The notes beneath the pieces were generated by a model that was not told where the DNA came from, did no database searches, and was given only the letters and a program-made list of their open reading frames with translations. This document shows positions 1 to 14,200 of a DNA stretch of 64,000 nt, in pieces (position 1 is the stretch's first letter; every line of letters starts with the position of its first letter). Location: assembly GCF_000247815.1 (NCBI RefSeq), contig NC_021673.1:48234069-48298068 (forward strand), given 5' to 3'. A program made the translations under genes and the position numbers. The DNA is from Ficedula albicollis (taxonomy: Eukaryota; Chordata; Aves; Passeriformes; Muscicapidae).

Positions 1-229
1 AAGAGAGAGGTTTATGAGATCCAGGCATCCTCTGAAATCTAACAGGGTAATTCCTGCATCAATGCAGGCTTGAATGCGAATAATGGAAATGACCTCTCGT
101 GTGCACTCACCAGAGGCAGCAGACAGAAAGGTAACGAGTGGGAGGAGAGGAATATTTCTCTCCCAAGGCAGATACAATGTGGTTATCATACCCTGTAGAT
201 TAAGATTATTTAAGCATTGGTATAGAAGA

Positions 230-287
230 AACTAGACTAGACTATTTTCAGTTGGAAGGGACCTACAATGTTGTCCAACACCCTGTT
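230..287 (-). mobile_element. CR1 LINE 3' end fragment
   Basis: The phrase AGTTGGAAGGGACCTACAA followed by GTTGTCCAACACCC resembles the conserved 3' terminus of avian CR1 elements read on the opposite strand. Only about 55 bp is recognisable, so the subfamily cannot be named. An old decayed copy is the simplest reading. Confidence 0.55.
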
Positions 288-2269
288 AAATATGTTTTGG
301 TTCAATTAAACATGGGGAAAGGAAAGAAAACTGCTTCTAAGCAACAATATGAAAACAGAATTGAAAAGGATTCCTATTTATATATGTTAAATGCATTATG
401 TGTCAGTGGTGGCTAAGAAGTTGCCATGTGGAAATCCTGAGCCCAATTTTCCTCCAATGCCCCTCCTGTATGCTGGAAATAGAGCTCTGGACTGCTGAGG
501 CTCTGGCTTGTGGTTCAGGAGGTTTTAAAACAAGCTGCTGATGCCAGCTTTAGGCAATATAGGATCTAGTAGCTGCATCAGCACAGCCTCTTGGCCCCCC
601 TCTCAAGGTACATTGGTGCTCATTGTAGTTCAATGGGACCTTAAGCAGAGGGAGAAGAGGGGCAGGACAAGCATATGGTTGGTGTTTTGTTCCCTGCAGT
701 TGCCTTGTTAATGAGCATACGGTGTGCTGGGCAATGCAGTCAGGCAGGCTGGCTGCATTCCTGCCGGCTGTGCTGGGAGCTGGCCAGGGCTCACCTGAAG
801 CCACCTTTCCCTTTTAGCAGCTTGGCTTTATTTCTGTGCTCTTTTCCATTTCCAGCTGCAGTGCTTTGAGAAGGGTAGACAGTGCCTTGGCAATTGGAAG
901 TGGAAGATTTTGAAGGAAAAATCTTTCTGGTGGTGATGCGAGCTGTGAATTTATTCTACCTACTTACTGGCATCTGTACACATAACTACATGCCAGCACC
1001 TGATGGATGCCATACATTTTGGCCACCTGCTCAGCTTCTTAAAAGTTAGAGCACTCCAAGTGACTATGTTGACTGCCTCTATATTTTATAGGAATGCACA
1101 TTCATCAGGCATCTGTTTCAGTTCACAGGGCTTGCTCCTTTTTTGTGGAAGCTACTTGCCATTCTAGTCACAGAACAGAAAGATATTCTGCTCTGCAACA
1201 TGCTAAATGAATGGGGAATCAAGCCCTTGCAAAATATATGATTTCCTTGATGGTAATATTGAAGGAAACAGAGTGAGGGGATTTGAAATCTCAGCATGTC
1301 TGGCAGTTCCACTAACACAATATTCATATTTAATGGAATTCCTCTCCATGTTTTCTTTATCTGCTTGCTTCTTTTCAAAGATAATTTCTCAAGGATTTCT
1401 CATTCTTCTGTAAAAGTTTCTTAACAATAAATGAGAAATGGCTGTGTATCCCTTTTGCAAAATTAACCAATCTGGAATAAGACTACAAACAGTAATAAAG
1501 ATGAAAAAAAATCTTCTTTAAAAAAATTGTTTAAATTATATAAGAAAGAGAAACAACTAACTTGTTTTTTATCATTTATTATAAAAACATTCTGTGATTT
1601 TTACAGCTCTAGTGTTTTACTATGGGTAAAATCTAAGCATTTGAAAAGATCTGATTCAAAACTGACATTAAGAGGAAAATGTCAACTTGCTGTCAGTTTG
1701 GGGTTTTGATTCAGAGCTGGATAGGGTCTTGACAGGTGAGAGATCAGCCTGGAGCCCAGCAAAGAACAGTTATCTCATTCTGTGATGCTTTTAAAATTTC
1801 AAAATTAAGTTTATTCAGATTCTGGATGAAAATCAAATTCAAATGTTTCCATCAAAGAGAAAGGGTTTTCAGTTTTAATTGTAGCCTCTAATGCCAGAAC
1901 CAAAAAATTTGGGGATGCCATAAATGCAGTGTGCTGTTAGTTGGCCCTGTGACCCAAGGTGATCCATGTGATGCAGATGGGACAGAGTCAAAACCCCAGA
2001 ATCTCTGTAGAGTGTAGCAGAAATTCATATCTCACAAAGAGCATTCTGGGAATGGCTAAGTTTGGCAGTGTCAACACGTTGCTGCCAGGTCCTGCTTTGG
2101 GTTGCAGACCCTGACATTAAATGCTCGGGAGGAGGTTAAAACCAGCTTCTGAAATCTTACTTTGACTCCCAAATTTTAGTATCCTAGTTACAGTCACTAT
2201 ATTCTGGAAGGTGGACAATGGATGTTATGGTCTTCTGCCAAGAAAACCCACTAACTGTGTATTTAGCCT

Positions 2270-3059
2270 TGTCCTGGTTTGAAGGACAGGTATTTTGCCA
2301 AGAAAGGCAGTAATTCTTCCCGAGATGGAGAATGTAAGCCCCCTCCCTCCCAATTATTATAAATTTTGAATCAAGGACTCTCAGACAGAGATATGGGGGT
2401 AGAAATAACAGCTTTTAACTAACATATCTAACCAGACAAACAGAAACAACAGCAGCTATGGAAATTAACAACAAACAGAACAAATAACTCAGTTCCAGTC
2501 CCTTTTCAGCCGCAGCCGCTCTCTGCCTGCGCTGGGTCGCGGTGGTGAAAGGCGCGGCAGGGCCCGCACAGCTGCGGAGAGCAGGCGGGAGCAGGCGCAG
2601 GGAGGCGGCAGCGCCAGCACCATCACCATCACCATCACCATCACCATCCAGCGCCATCACCATCACCATCACCATCACCATCACCATCACCATCACCATC
2701 ACCATCACCATCACCATCACCATCACCATCACCATGCCCAGGTGGGAGAAGGGTGGAGGAAGGTTCCCCGCTCACCGTTTGGGTCCTGGTGCTCCGCTGT
2801 GTGCTCAGAGGTAGGAGGCTGGAGCGGAGGAGACGGCAGAGAACCTGGTTCCCGGTGTTGGGATGGCGTGGGCTGGAAACAAGCAGTCCCCGGACTACCC
2901 TCGGACCCCCGCCGGCGAGTGGAAAGCCGGGAGAGAGCCCCCGCCCGTCCCTTTGTCTTTAGCCCTGAAGAACTTGGGTGTAGCCCGGCAGGCTTCCTTA
3001 GCATAATAATGGAGAAAAATTCCCCAAAGAGGAGGAAAAGTAAACCCCAACCCCCAACA
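2270..3059 (-). mobile_element. Solo LTR of an endogenous retrovirus (ERVL/ERV1-like), 790 bp
   Basis: The element begins TGTCCTGGTTT and ends CCAACA, so it has TGT...ACA termini. It is flanked by a 5-bp target-site duplication AGCCT (2265–2269 and 3060–3064). No retroviral coding region adjoins it, so it is a solo LTR. Orientation is inferred from the related LTR at 22549–23277, which has the same AAACCAGGACA-type 3' end on the minus strand. The middle (about 2510–2960) is very GC-rich compared with its surroundings and includes the CATCAC microsatellite. The family name cannot be fixed without a repeat library; the 5-bp duplication argues against a 6-bp ERVK type. Confidence 0.8.
2618..2735 (+). 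repeat. (CATCAC)n microsatellite
   Basis: About 118 bp of the hexamer CATCAC is interrupted once at 2649–2653 (CAGCG). It sits inside the LTR, so it expanded after or within that element. The tract creates open frames of Ile-Thr, Ser-Pro, His-His or Met-Val repeats; these are by-products and not evidence of protein. Confidence 0.95.
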
Positions 3060-3176
3060 AGCCTGTAAAAGATCATTGCTATTTCAAGTATTGAAGATTT
3101 AGAAGAGGAAAAGTAAACCCCAACCCCCAACAAGCCCATAAAAGATCATTGCTATTTCAAGTCTTGAAGATTTAGA
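3032..3176 (+). repeat. 73-bp tandem duplication across the LTR edge
   Basis: Units are 3032–3104 and 3105–3176, nearly identical with a few substitutions. The first unit contains the last 28 bp of the LTR, its target-site duplication and about 40 bp of flank. The second unit repeats all three (LTR remnant 3105–3132). The duplication therefore happened after the LTR inserted. Confidence 0.95.
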
Positions 3177-6100
3177 CATTTATGTCATCTCCATCTGGAG
3201 GGGCTCAAAAATTGCATAAATGTGAGTGCAAATGTGTGGCAGAATACTTGCATCCTAAATGAGACATGTATGAAGCCCTCTGTTTCACACACAGCAGTGA
3301 CCTAAAAGAGTCCAGAAACATGGGCATCCCTTCCCAGACACATCGTGGGCACCGTGACTACGTGAAGACATTTTAGGTTCCAGATTTGAGGGAATCAATC
3401 CAGTCTGTTTGGGTATTCCCCACCTTTGATACTCAGGTCTGCATCCCTCTGGAGGTGCCTAAGGAAACCAATGCAAGTGCTAAGCAGCTTGCTAAGTAAA
3501 AGGAGAATGAGTTTCTGAGAGACAACAGGAATTGTGTCACTAATGTGCCAGTTCTGCTCTCCTGTGCGGCAGGGATAAGGGCACACAGCTGTAAAGTGCT
3601 GCTATGCTGCCAGAGCCTGCAGCTGAGTCCCTCTGAATTAGCCCAGAAGTTCAGCTTTTGGGGAGAAGAGCTGTGCCTTGAGAAGAGCAGGCTAAACTTC
3701 CTCTTCCAAAGCTTCCATATGAAGATTTGGGTAAGCATTTTTTTTACAGAAAAGCAGTTAACTTGCTGTTCTTTTAGAACTGAGAAATATCTCATTCTCT
3801 TTCTTCCTAGTCTGATACCATTATTTATTCTTTGCATTTAATATGATTATGCCCAACTACTCCGGGGTGCCAAAGCTCCAAAGAGCAAAAAACCAAATAT
3901 TTTTTCAATTTTATTCTCAATGATGCCTAAATAAAACGAAAAGGAATACCATAAAGTCTCAGTAAGAAATAATATACATTTGTGCAGATCTTTTTTCTGC
4001 CCATTTCAGATGTGCCTAATCTTTTTAACAATTAGGCACATTAGAATATTTACACTGGCTGACTTTTGACAGGTTATCAACATCATGCACAAAAACACTG
4101 CCACACAACAGTTTCTGCCAGAAAAGTCAAGATACAGAAATGGATAGCATAGGAGGAACTGGATATTCCTCCTACTACTGCAGAGTTTTGGAATGTAACA
4201 TCCCCTGTGATGGCATCTCTGCCTGCCATGGAGCATCCACAGTGTGGTGTACAAAACCCATCTCCACTTATTGCATTTCACAGCTGTTATGCGTGAAAGA
4301 CTAGAGTTTTTGCACAAGGAATTTCAGGCTAAAATAATCAAAATCACTAATTTGCACCTGATCTTTAAAAACTTTGATTCATTGCTTCTTGGTTTTCCTT
4401 TTTTTTTTTTTACCTTTTCTTTCCAGAGTTACCTACTTACATCTACTACATCACATCATCGCATCATGTCGCATCGCATTACATCAATCTCCTGGTTTCT
4501 GCAGTTGCACAGGGTTTTTTCTTCTTTCTAGTCAGGAGTGCCATGCCACTACAAGGAGATAAAAAATAGGCATTGCACATCTGCCCCCATGTTTCTGCAC
4601 ATGAAAGATATCAGTTTTGTTGCACACAGCTACCACAGAATACTGTCTTCACCTTTCAGTTGAACCAGTTATGCTCTTAGGTCTTCTGGTACTTTGGGTC
4701 AAGATTTTATTTATGCAAACTAAATGTGTGTAGCTTCCAAGACTGAGATAAAGGCAACGGCAAATGGAGAGGCCTCTAAAGCAAGTTCTTTCTATTCTTC
4801 TTTCAAATAACCAATTCTTATCACTTATGGATTTTTCAGTATCTTTCCAACTTGTGAAGCATGCTGTGGTGCAGTACTACAGTATAGCAACTTTAAAAAA
4901 AAATGCCTCTCTAAAGGCTAAAAAGGAAGAAGCATATTTTATTATGCATTAGATAAAAAACTGTCTTACAATAATAATTGGACAGCATTTTATATTAAAG
5001 CAGAGAGAACACTGACTTTCTCTCCCTGTAAAACTGTCTCAGTCTCTTAAAACATTGAAAGTTCTCAGAGACTTTTCAAGGTCCCAGCTGGGAAAAAAAC
5101 CAAAGTGAGTTACTGGAATCAATCTGCTATTGTTTCAGTACAGAGGAGTTTCTAGGATTTGATCTTGCCTTTTTTAAGCTTTTGAGATTCAGTCATAAAA
5201 GTATTTTATTTATCCATTCATTTCAGAATTTGCTTAATCTCACCATGGAGAGTGGGGTGGGGAAAAAATCCTGAACACCGAATTTCAAAGGTTGTAATGA
5301 CTTGTAGTGGTTTAAAAACAAAGTATTTTATTCTAGAGAATTAGCCTAATTCTAGATGTGGTACCGCAGACAGCCCATGGCTTCAAATTCTGTGGCTAAA
5401 CAGCATTTTGACAAAACCAGCCTTCAACAAAACATGGCAGTGACAGTAACTGAGAAATACTCACTGGCAGAAAAGCTAATAGTGATGGAAAACCCGGATT
5501 AGCCCTCTGTACTCTAGAGGGTGCTGGAGCAGGGCATAGTATAACCTTTTGCAGCACCATAAGCACTACTTAGGGAAAGTAGCTGAGAAAGCCGCAAGAC
5601 AGGTCACTCTAGGTTAGCCCTGAGAGCTACACGAGATCTGGCACGTGGTGTAGATCCTGAAAAGCCTCTTAGTGTTTGTAATATGTTTGAGCTTTATAGC
5701 TCTGTAGGAATGAAAGTGCAAAAAGCCCACCAAACCCAAAAATTCAGTGTAATAAATTTTAACTCTAGCTAAGAGAATTCTGTAAATATAAGAAAGAAAG
5801 GTAAGGAGAAGAGGGGAAAAATAGATAAAATATTTTCAAGAAGCTTGGATGCTGCCCAAATACTTCTTAGCAGAGTTTCAAAGTCAATTTGTACAATCAG
5901 TCAGAAAAAAATGCAAAAGTAATACCCCTCTGTTTTATATAATATATATGTGAACATTTCCCCAGTGGTTTTCAGCAAAGTATAGTGGTTCTATAATATT
6001 TCTTTTTATCTTTTTCTTTATAATATTTCTTTTTTATCTATTTCATGTTTCAATCCATGACTCATTTGTCGCTGTTAAATATTGACCACTGGTGTATATT

Positions 6101-7417
6101 AGTCAGAGTTGATTTCTTTGTGACTGGTACTGATTATGTGTATTGGTCTAGATTGATTCCCTCCTCTAAATGACTGTGCTGAATGACTGATGACTCCAGC
6201 ATCTTCTGAAGAGGTTGAATACTGCTCAGACACTCAGAGGTTTGTGCAGTCTCTAGAACAAACTGGTCCAAAGCCCTAGATCCAGGCATGTCCTAACTTG
6301 GGAGGGCTCAGAGTCAAAATTTGGACCTGAATTCCCCTCAATTTCCCCTGCAGATACAGGCCCTGGGAGCTGGAGTGACCTTTAGTGACCTCTTTCTTGC
6401 TGCTCGTGTAGGCAAGGATGGGCACAGACCCAAGAAGATCAGGGACACGGACGATGTAGGCATGTTGTGGAGACCCCTACTCCAGCACCTGTGGAGAAAG
6501 TGTGCTGTGCTAGCAAGAGAAAGGAGTTTAAAGACTCCTGAGCTCACCCATGGCCATCTGTGCCTACATAAATGCAGAACTGGGTTTTTGAGCAGGTAAG
6601 GAGAGATTGAATTGGTGGGGTGTGAGTATGAAAAGCATTGAATTCTGCTTAGGATTCCATTGTCATTTAGGCAGAGCATCTTCGCAAAGCTGAACAAGTG
6701 CTGTATTTAGAAGTGACTTTGAGCTCTGGTCAGGGAAAGTGAGTGCACTCTCATCTGTCACCTTGTTGTAAAGCCAGGGTGATGCCACTTGAGATGGCTA
6801 AAAGAATCTGAATAAACAGAGGGTATGTGGGATCGGTGCCCAGAAATTCTGTAAATAGAGAGATAATTGATTACCTTGTTCTGAAGAGTCTTGAGCCTCT
6901 AATTATCTAGGAGCTGTGCCTTTCCAGATAGATTTTCCATACAGCGAAGAAAGCACTGCCTTCCTGGGTGTGCAGCACACTCCAGCTCTTTGCAAAGGTG
7001 AGGGAGAGGTCTATTAATGAAGTCAAGTAGATATTGACAGGAAAATTGTGGTACTTTAAGCCTACAAACTTAATAGGGTTTTGCTAATATGGGATAATGT
7101 GTTGGTGCTTTATGGATATACTGTAAGACTAAAGATAATGAAAATCATAGTGAGCCCGGCTAAGGTAAGTAAGTGATGCTGTTGGGTGGAGTACCTAGGC
7201 TCCTGGGCTTAGAGTAGGGAGGAGCTCCATGCTTTTACAGGTGTGCCCGACTTCAGAGCTAACAGCTTGGGGTGCAAGGTAATCCAGAGTCGACAAAGCA
7301 CATGGCTGGGTCTGTGTGTGCTGACTTTGTTACTGGCTGTTGCTGTTGGAAAGAGCGTATGGATGGCTATTGTCAGAGTTGTACCAAAAAGAAAGCTCAA
7401 AGGAATGCCAGCTTGGC

Positions 7418-7945
<528 letters not shown>

Positions 7946-8092
7946 TATCACTCAGCTGCACTGAAGCCCGACACCTCTGGTAGCCAGTGAGAAGCCGGTT
8001 TTGTGCTGCGCTTTTACAAGAAAAGCCTGGCTGCATTAACTCTCACTAAAACAAGCACCTAGACAACTTAAACAAAATCCAGAAATCCAGTG
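7946..8092 (+). promoter_or_regulatory. NPSR1 5' UTR / proximal promoter region (putative)
   Basis: This 147-bp stretch lies between the poly-C tract and the start codon. No TATA box is seen. An in-frame stop (TAA, 8069–8071) precedes the ATG with no intervening ATG in frame, which supports 8093 as the true start. The start context has G at −3 and G at +4, a strong vertebrate initiation context. The transcription start cannot be placed from sequence alone, and an upstream noncoding exon is possible. Confidence 0.5.
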
Positions 8093-8239
8093 ATGGAGGT
8101 CAACTCCACAGAAGCCAGCAGCAGCTCCCAGGGAGGCACCGGCTGTCTGGATCTTACCCCTGTCCCCTTCACTGAAACGATGACTTTCACAGAAGTGGTG
8201 GCAGAAGAGGAGTTGGGATCCTTTTACTACTCCTTTAAG
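8093..8239 (+). CDS. NPSR1: NPSR1 exon 1 (residues 1–49)
   Basis: Encodes the extracellular N-terminal domain: MEVNSTEASSSS, then an acidic stretch, ending GSFYYSFK. It is 49 codons long, the same as I recall for the human receptor, and ends in phase 0 at the donor AAG|gtattg. The sequon Asn4-Ser-Thr matches an N-glycosylation site at Asn4 in the human protein. The block ETMTFTEVV is strongly conserved with mammals while the serine-rich middle is not. No cleavable signal peptide is evident, as is usual for this receptor. The start is chosen from the in-frame upstream stop and strong context. Confidence 0.95.
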
Positions 8240-11200
8240 GTATTGCTTTAAGGCATGCTTTACTTTTCTCAAATTCTAGCAGCTTTGGAGCATTTTCAGC
8301 ACATATGTGGGGAGGCAGCTAAGATTATTTTTTCCTAGATATTAGTGGGGTTTTTTCCCTGCAAAGACAGCTGACAGCATGTGTGAGGCATTTACTGAGA
8401 AGCAAAATACTTGTAGAAATTTGACTTCAGATTTACATGTCTTAGCTAACTCTATCCCCTTCCAAGAGAGGAGAGTACTGGTTTTCTGTAGAGGTATAGT
8501 AATTATACATACACCTTTAGTCAAAAATTATTTTTAACACATTTTTAATGTAATTTCTTAGAGGCATCATCTTGACATAAGGGATTTCTTTTCAATTTTC
8601 CAGCTGTAAAGAGCATCGTATACAAGTGAGAGTCTTTTTTTGTTGTTTGGAGCTTTTTTAGTCATGAGGGACAAGTTCTAATTTGTTTGTTTGTTGGTAA
8701 GTTGAGCGGGGGTTGCAGTGTCTCTTGAAATCTGTTGTTAAGAATGCATCAGATGAGTCATTCAGTAGTGAATGCTGTTGAATTGAATAGGAAGTGTATT
8801 CAGTCAACTCCAAAACTAAACATCACCCTAGCAATATGTGAATGTAGGAAAAAGATCAGAGAAGTTCTGAAGTTCATATTTCCTTCAGATTTCTATGCCT
8901 GTTGCTACTGCCTAATTTCATTCTGAATGCCATGTCTCTTTACTTTTATGGTATGTTGCATGCTCAAGTAATTAAAAAAGTCTGACTAGGAGTACCCTGC
9001 CATTCCTTCTAGAGCTCAGCACCAAAGAGATCAATTTCAGCTGGAAAGATACAGGCATCTATATCATTTGACAGCACATGAGGTAAAAGGGGATATATGC
9101 AGAAGCGACTTTAGTATCTGTGAGACTGGTAGTGCTCTGACACAATCCTAGTGGAATCAGTGGAACTACAGCAGGTTCCCAGCCCTAATTAAAGAGATGA
9201 TCCATAGTGCTACTCTTAATTAATGAGGGTCTCTTTTAACATGCTGCTTATAATTGCTAAGGTAATACTTCCTACCTAAGATTTCAAGGGTGAAAATTAT
9301 TTTTTATTCCTTTTTTCCCCTCTCTGTGTTAGACTCCTAAAATGCTCTTAAAAAAAAAATCACAAAGGACAAGAATAATAATTTCACAACTTTCTCTTTA
9401 TCTCCTGTCTTCTTTTCATAGTCAGGGCTGTGAATCTGAACAATGTCATGGGAGCAGTATTTATAATGGTAAAAGTGACAATTAATTCCATGATTAGAAA
9501 GTCCCCAGGCAGAAGAATGCTCATTAATAGGAGAGATTTAGTAAATTAAAATAATTAGGAAACGAAGGATAGTCATGCATGCTCATCCATTGCTAAAGGA
9601 AACAATTCTGTAGCTGAGGGCTTCTCATTAGACTTGCATTTGAGTCTCTGCCACACGCCTGGCTCTGGCACATGTAGCATGAACTTTGCAAGGAGATTCA
9701 CTGATTTCACATGAATTACTAGCTGTTGATAGGCATGGAAATATATTGACTCTAGAGACGAGTGACAGCTGGTGCAGCTGTAGGAAAGAAGGAGAAAGCA
9801 CCTGCTCTGATGACTACAGTTTAGGGAAGACAGGGCTCCCTGCCAGCCATTTCAGCACTGTAAAACTCACACGTGGAAAGTGCTTCTGATACCTGTTGAC
9901 TCAGCTGGCCGTCCTCCACCAGCTCTGCCCATGTTGTGGCTGCGTCCTTGCCTGCTTCAGCAAGCCAAGCAGCATCGTGTTCCTCTTTACAATGATGTAG
10001 TTAAGCAGCTAAAACAATTTAAGTTTCAGTTTGGAACAGGCTGAATGAATTTGAAAAGAGTTCAGTGTTCAAAATGTAGCTTACATATAGGGTTTGGATT
10101 TTCAAACACACTGTAGCCTGTGGCTGACTGTGAAGGCAGGGTGTGTGAGTGGTCACTACACAGGTTGACTGCAGAGCCTGTATGCCAGGATGCAGATAGA
10201 GCACACAAGCTATTTCTGCTTGGAAAATTCAGGTGTAAATTCAGGATAACCTACCTTATCAAAGCAGTCATAGGAAAACATGATCTAAACTGATAAACAG
10301 AGACTAGGGAGTAACACCCCCTGCCTGCGTTTATGACTTTTTAATGATTTTACCCAATGACAGGGTATCTCATATGCTGCTCAAGCTACATATGCTGGTG
10401 TCTTCTTTTCATCCCAAGCTGAAAAGGATAGCTGGTACCCACCCCAGACAGGGTCTATGTTATACTTTTGTGGCAATATGACAAAAGTAAAATAATGTGC
10501 GTTAGAGCCAGAAAGAATTTCAGTGACAGAAAGTCCTGTTAAAGGCTGAGCTGTGAATGCTTCTCTCTCAGAAAAAATTGAGCTTCTGTGTACTCCTCTG
10601 CTTAACAACTAAACCCTGCACAGTTTCAGATTCGAGAGTGTTTTGCCAGATCAGGTTTTTATTGCCTTTTTGGGGGGAAGTCCGGGGGGGGTGGATCTTG
10701 TTGATTTATTTTAGCTCAGAAATGGAGCATTTTCTCCACTTAGAGAAATGCAGATGTTCTTCTGGTAGTCATTACTACAGAATGGCCAGCTGCTCACCAA
10801 AGCTTTGCTAATAAAGTCTGATTTGTGGTCATGTGGGCTGACTCTTGCATACAGAAGGGCAGCTTTTGAGGCAGGACTGGGTGTATCCACACACCACTCC
10901 ACACAAGATGAGCTGGTACTTCCCATGGCAAAGGCACCGCCTCATTCCCACTGCCATTTAGGTCTTGCTTCTGTGTTATGGCAAATCGTCCTGAAAACCC
11001 AGATCATCATTCTTCCTGGGTGCCTTTCTGTGGAGTATCCAGATAGGTTACTGACTTAAACTACATGGAATTCTGCTGGTTGTTTCAGCACCTAATTTCA
11101 AACAGATGTGCAAATTGGTATTAATTACAGCTCCAAGGACAGTTCAATACATCCCTTTACAATCTCCTCTATATGTGCTTAATGCATGTGTAAAAGAGCT

Positions 11201-14200
11201 CTAAATAAGCATCAACTGCACCTCCCCAATACAGTAGTCCAGAAAGAGCAGAAATAATCTAATAATCTAAACCTATAGCCTTCCTCTACTTTAGGACCTT
11301 CTTAAATCTGCAAACCTGACAAGGTGCAAACCTGGCAAGGTACAAACCAGAAACCCACCTGGAGAAAAGCTGGAATCTCAGAATAGGTTTGGCCTGATTT
11401 TGCGCAAGGTTTGGGAGGCTTTTTCAGGGCTGGAGGAAGCATCTCCTCCTGCCAGATACTAAACAGCCCAGAAGCTTTCACAATGGGAGGAGCATGTGCT
11501 TGTCCTCAGAAAGATTACATAGGGATCTTCTCTGTTTTAAGAGCTCTGCTGAGAAAGGAGATAACTTTCCTGCAAAAAAGCAGGGTAAGGTTGGACTGCT
11601 CAAAAATAGAAAGGAACAGCACCTGCGAGTTTTCTCAGTGGGACTGTGTTCCTGCCATCATTTTGTACCTCCCAGCAGAGCTGAGAATCCATCAAGTAGC
11701 ACTTATTGTTTCCTGCTGTGTAGAGTCCTCACCTGTGCAGCAGGACACAAAGGTTTTGTTGTTTATAATCAAGGTTGTTGGGACCCCCAGTGTCTCCCCT
11801 GCCAAGTGGGAACCCCAACCTCTGGTCCACATGTTGACACGCCCCTGCCTCTGGCCCCATGAGCCCTGGTACCTGTGCCATGCAGCATTAGCACAGCAGT
11901 GACGCTGAGGTATTACAGCTCTCAGGACGAACTGCCTATCAAAACCATCGCAAAGTATTTTGAATATATGTCTTTGACTGTCCTCCCCCCACACTGTTGC
12001 ATTCCCTGTACCTGTGTGTTTTAGCCCAGACTCAGATATCAAACAGGACAGTACAACCTAGGTCAAATAAGCACGACTCTAAGAAGAGGGGCTGCATATC
12101 CATGGAGCTAATGCTCTTTACAAAGGTAGGGGTTTTACAGCAAAGAGCTGAGGAGACCAACATATGTCTAGAGGTTTTGTAGGAATATCCAGGTACATGG
12201 ACTTGGCTCCAGGTGTTCTCAGAGACTGCTGAAGTCACAGTCTGATGTCCCTATTCTTTCATCCAAATGTAGGAGTCGCTTTATCTCCTCAAAAGTATTT
12301 GCTTATACTATTGCTCATTCTTTCAAGCAAATATCACAGAGCATCCCATCATTGAATCCATAATAGGAAAATAATAATGGGTGCTGTCAAATTTCTGGAG
12401 TAATCTCTTACAATGCAATTCATGAATTTTAGAAAATAGACATATCAAATAATTCAGAGGTAACTTTGCAAACTTTCAGTGCAGTGAGAAGGAATAAGTT
12501 TACCCAAATAAGGTGTCAGGGACTCCTGAACACAGCCTCTGCAATGTGCTGTAATGACTGTTGCTGTTCCTGAGATGCGGTGCTGAGAATAATCTCCTTG
12601 GGAAACTGCTGCTGCAGTGCTGTTGACCAGGCTGGCCTCATCCAGCAGCTTAAATGCAACACAATTGATCTGGCAGTAAGACAGTCCAACAGGCAGCAGC
12701 TCTGAGCCAGCTGATTTGGGCTCTTTTACACTTGCAACCCTTATACTACTGTCCCTGTGCTCCACACAGGCACATGATTTGCACCTGTCTGCCTCTCCTA
12801 TATAAATATGCCTAGAAATTATGTTTTTTAAAACATTTTTGAGATATTTTAATTTTACCAATTAGGTGTGCATAATCATTTTAAGTGATTAAGAGAAACA
12901 ACACTTCAGAGTTTTAAATAGAGCTGTCAAAAATAAAAAAAAATTATGGATGGACCTTTGAGTGACACAATATTGTCTTTCCACATTGAAAATATTCTAC
13001 AAAAATATAGATAGGTACACCATTAAAAATTTATGTTCCTGCTGACATTTAAATCAGGAATATCTGTCTAATTGTGTGGAATTTTCCTAGAGTGCAATGG
13101 GTAAAAGATCCTGCAATAACTAAGCAGAACGGCCCACGTTTATTATCTGTCTTGTACCAAATCACAACAGAATGACAAATCAGAACTATCTGGTGAAGCA
13201 GTGTGCTTCAGTGGGTTCCTCCAAGACTGATGTGTGCCTTAGGGGCCCGGAGCATGCTGGCTTGAAAGAAAACTGGCTGACAAAAGAGGCAAAGGACAGG
13301 TCTTTGTATGGAAATACAAGGGAAGGTTTATTTGGTCTCAAAGGGAGTCCAGGGAAAATGACAAAAGCTGGGTAGAGGGCACAGGGCTAAATATGGGACA
13401 GAAGAGGCAGGTCTGAGGGTCAAGGTCCAATAGGAACAAGTGAACGTGGTGCAGAGGAGGGGCAGCCAACCAGGGAAACCAGTAGAGCAGTGTGGCAAAA
13501 CAACAGCCAGTGGGGATCAAGGAAGAGAAGAACATTCCATAAAGGGTACATACAAGGTGAACAGGGGCAGAACAGGGGTGGAACAATGTGGAAACTAACA
13601 GAACTTAAGATAGTAACATTTGTCTGCAAAGGCCTTTGGGAGGCTATAATACTTCTCACCGTAACCTTAGAGGGGTGTTTCTTCTCTCTTGTTCTTGCCC
13701 CTCAAGGGCTCAAGTGTTACAGTCGCAGTGGCAGGTCACTGGGCCTCTGCAATCTGATGGTAGAATTGGGTTGGGTTAGTCACATTTATTACTGACTGTC
13801 ACCATCATGGCTGTGGAGAATTTTGTGGCAGAGTGGGGGCTTGTTCAGTTGTTGAGGTCGGAAAGATTACAACTACTAGCATGCATTAGATTGTGTGCAC
13901 TGAAGGGACCTTGCTCATGCGTGGTGGTGAAGTCAGAGCTAAGAAATAGGATTTTTAAAAATATGGGGGTTCACAAAAAAAATACATATACAGCTTTGCT
14001 GCATTTCAAAAATATGAGAAAGTAATTGTAATAACAAAATTGTCTCTTTCCATGAGAAAGTGTCCTGGTTTACGGAATAGACTTTCTCAGCTTGTCTGTT
14101 TCCCTAAGTCTAAAAGAAAGAAAATATTATAGATCTTTCCTGTATGTAACACACAAGCATAACAGACTATGAGTGGAATACCGTATCAACACAAACTCAC

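Larger units (their letters stand above)
1..7417. other. Upstream intergenic flank of NPSR1
   Basis: No exon, RNA gene or long conserved reading frame is recognisable here. It contains a short CR1-like 3' end (about 230–287), a solo LTR with a microsatellite (2270–3059), a 73-bp tandem duplication (3032–3176) and otherwise unique AT-rich sequence. In mammals the gene upstream of NPSR1 is BMPER and an antisense lncRNA starts nearby; neither is visible in this stretch. Short open frames are chance frames without family features. Confidence 0.7.

Noticed and set aside
2415..2735. Frames coding Met-Val, Ile-Thr or Ser-Pro repeats
   Set aside because: They are translations of the CATCAC microsatellite inside an LTR.
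11411..11902. Open frame of 163 codons in intron 1
   Set aside because: No domain or conserved motif; overlapping frames of similar length occur, as in random GC-moderate sequence.
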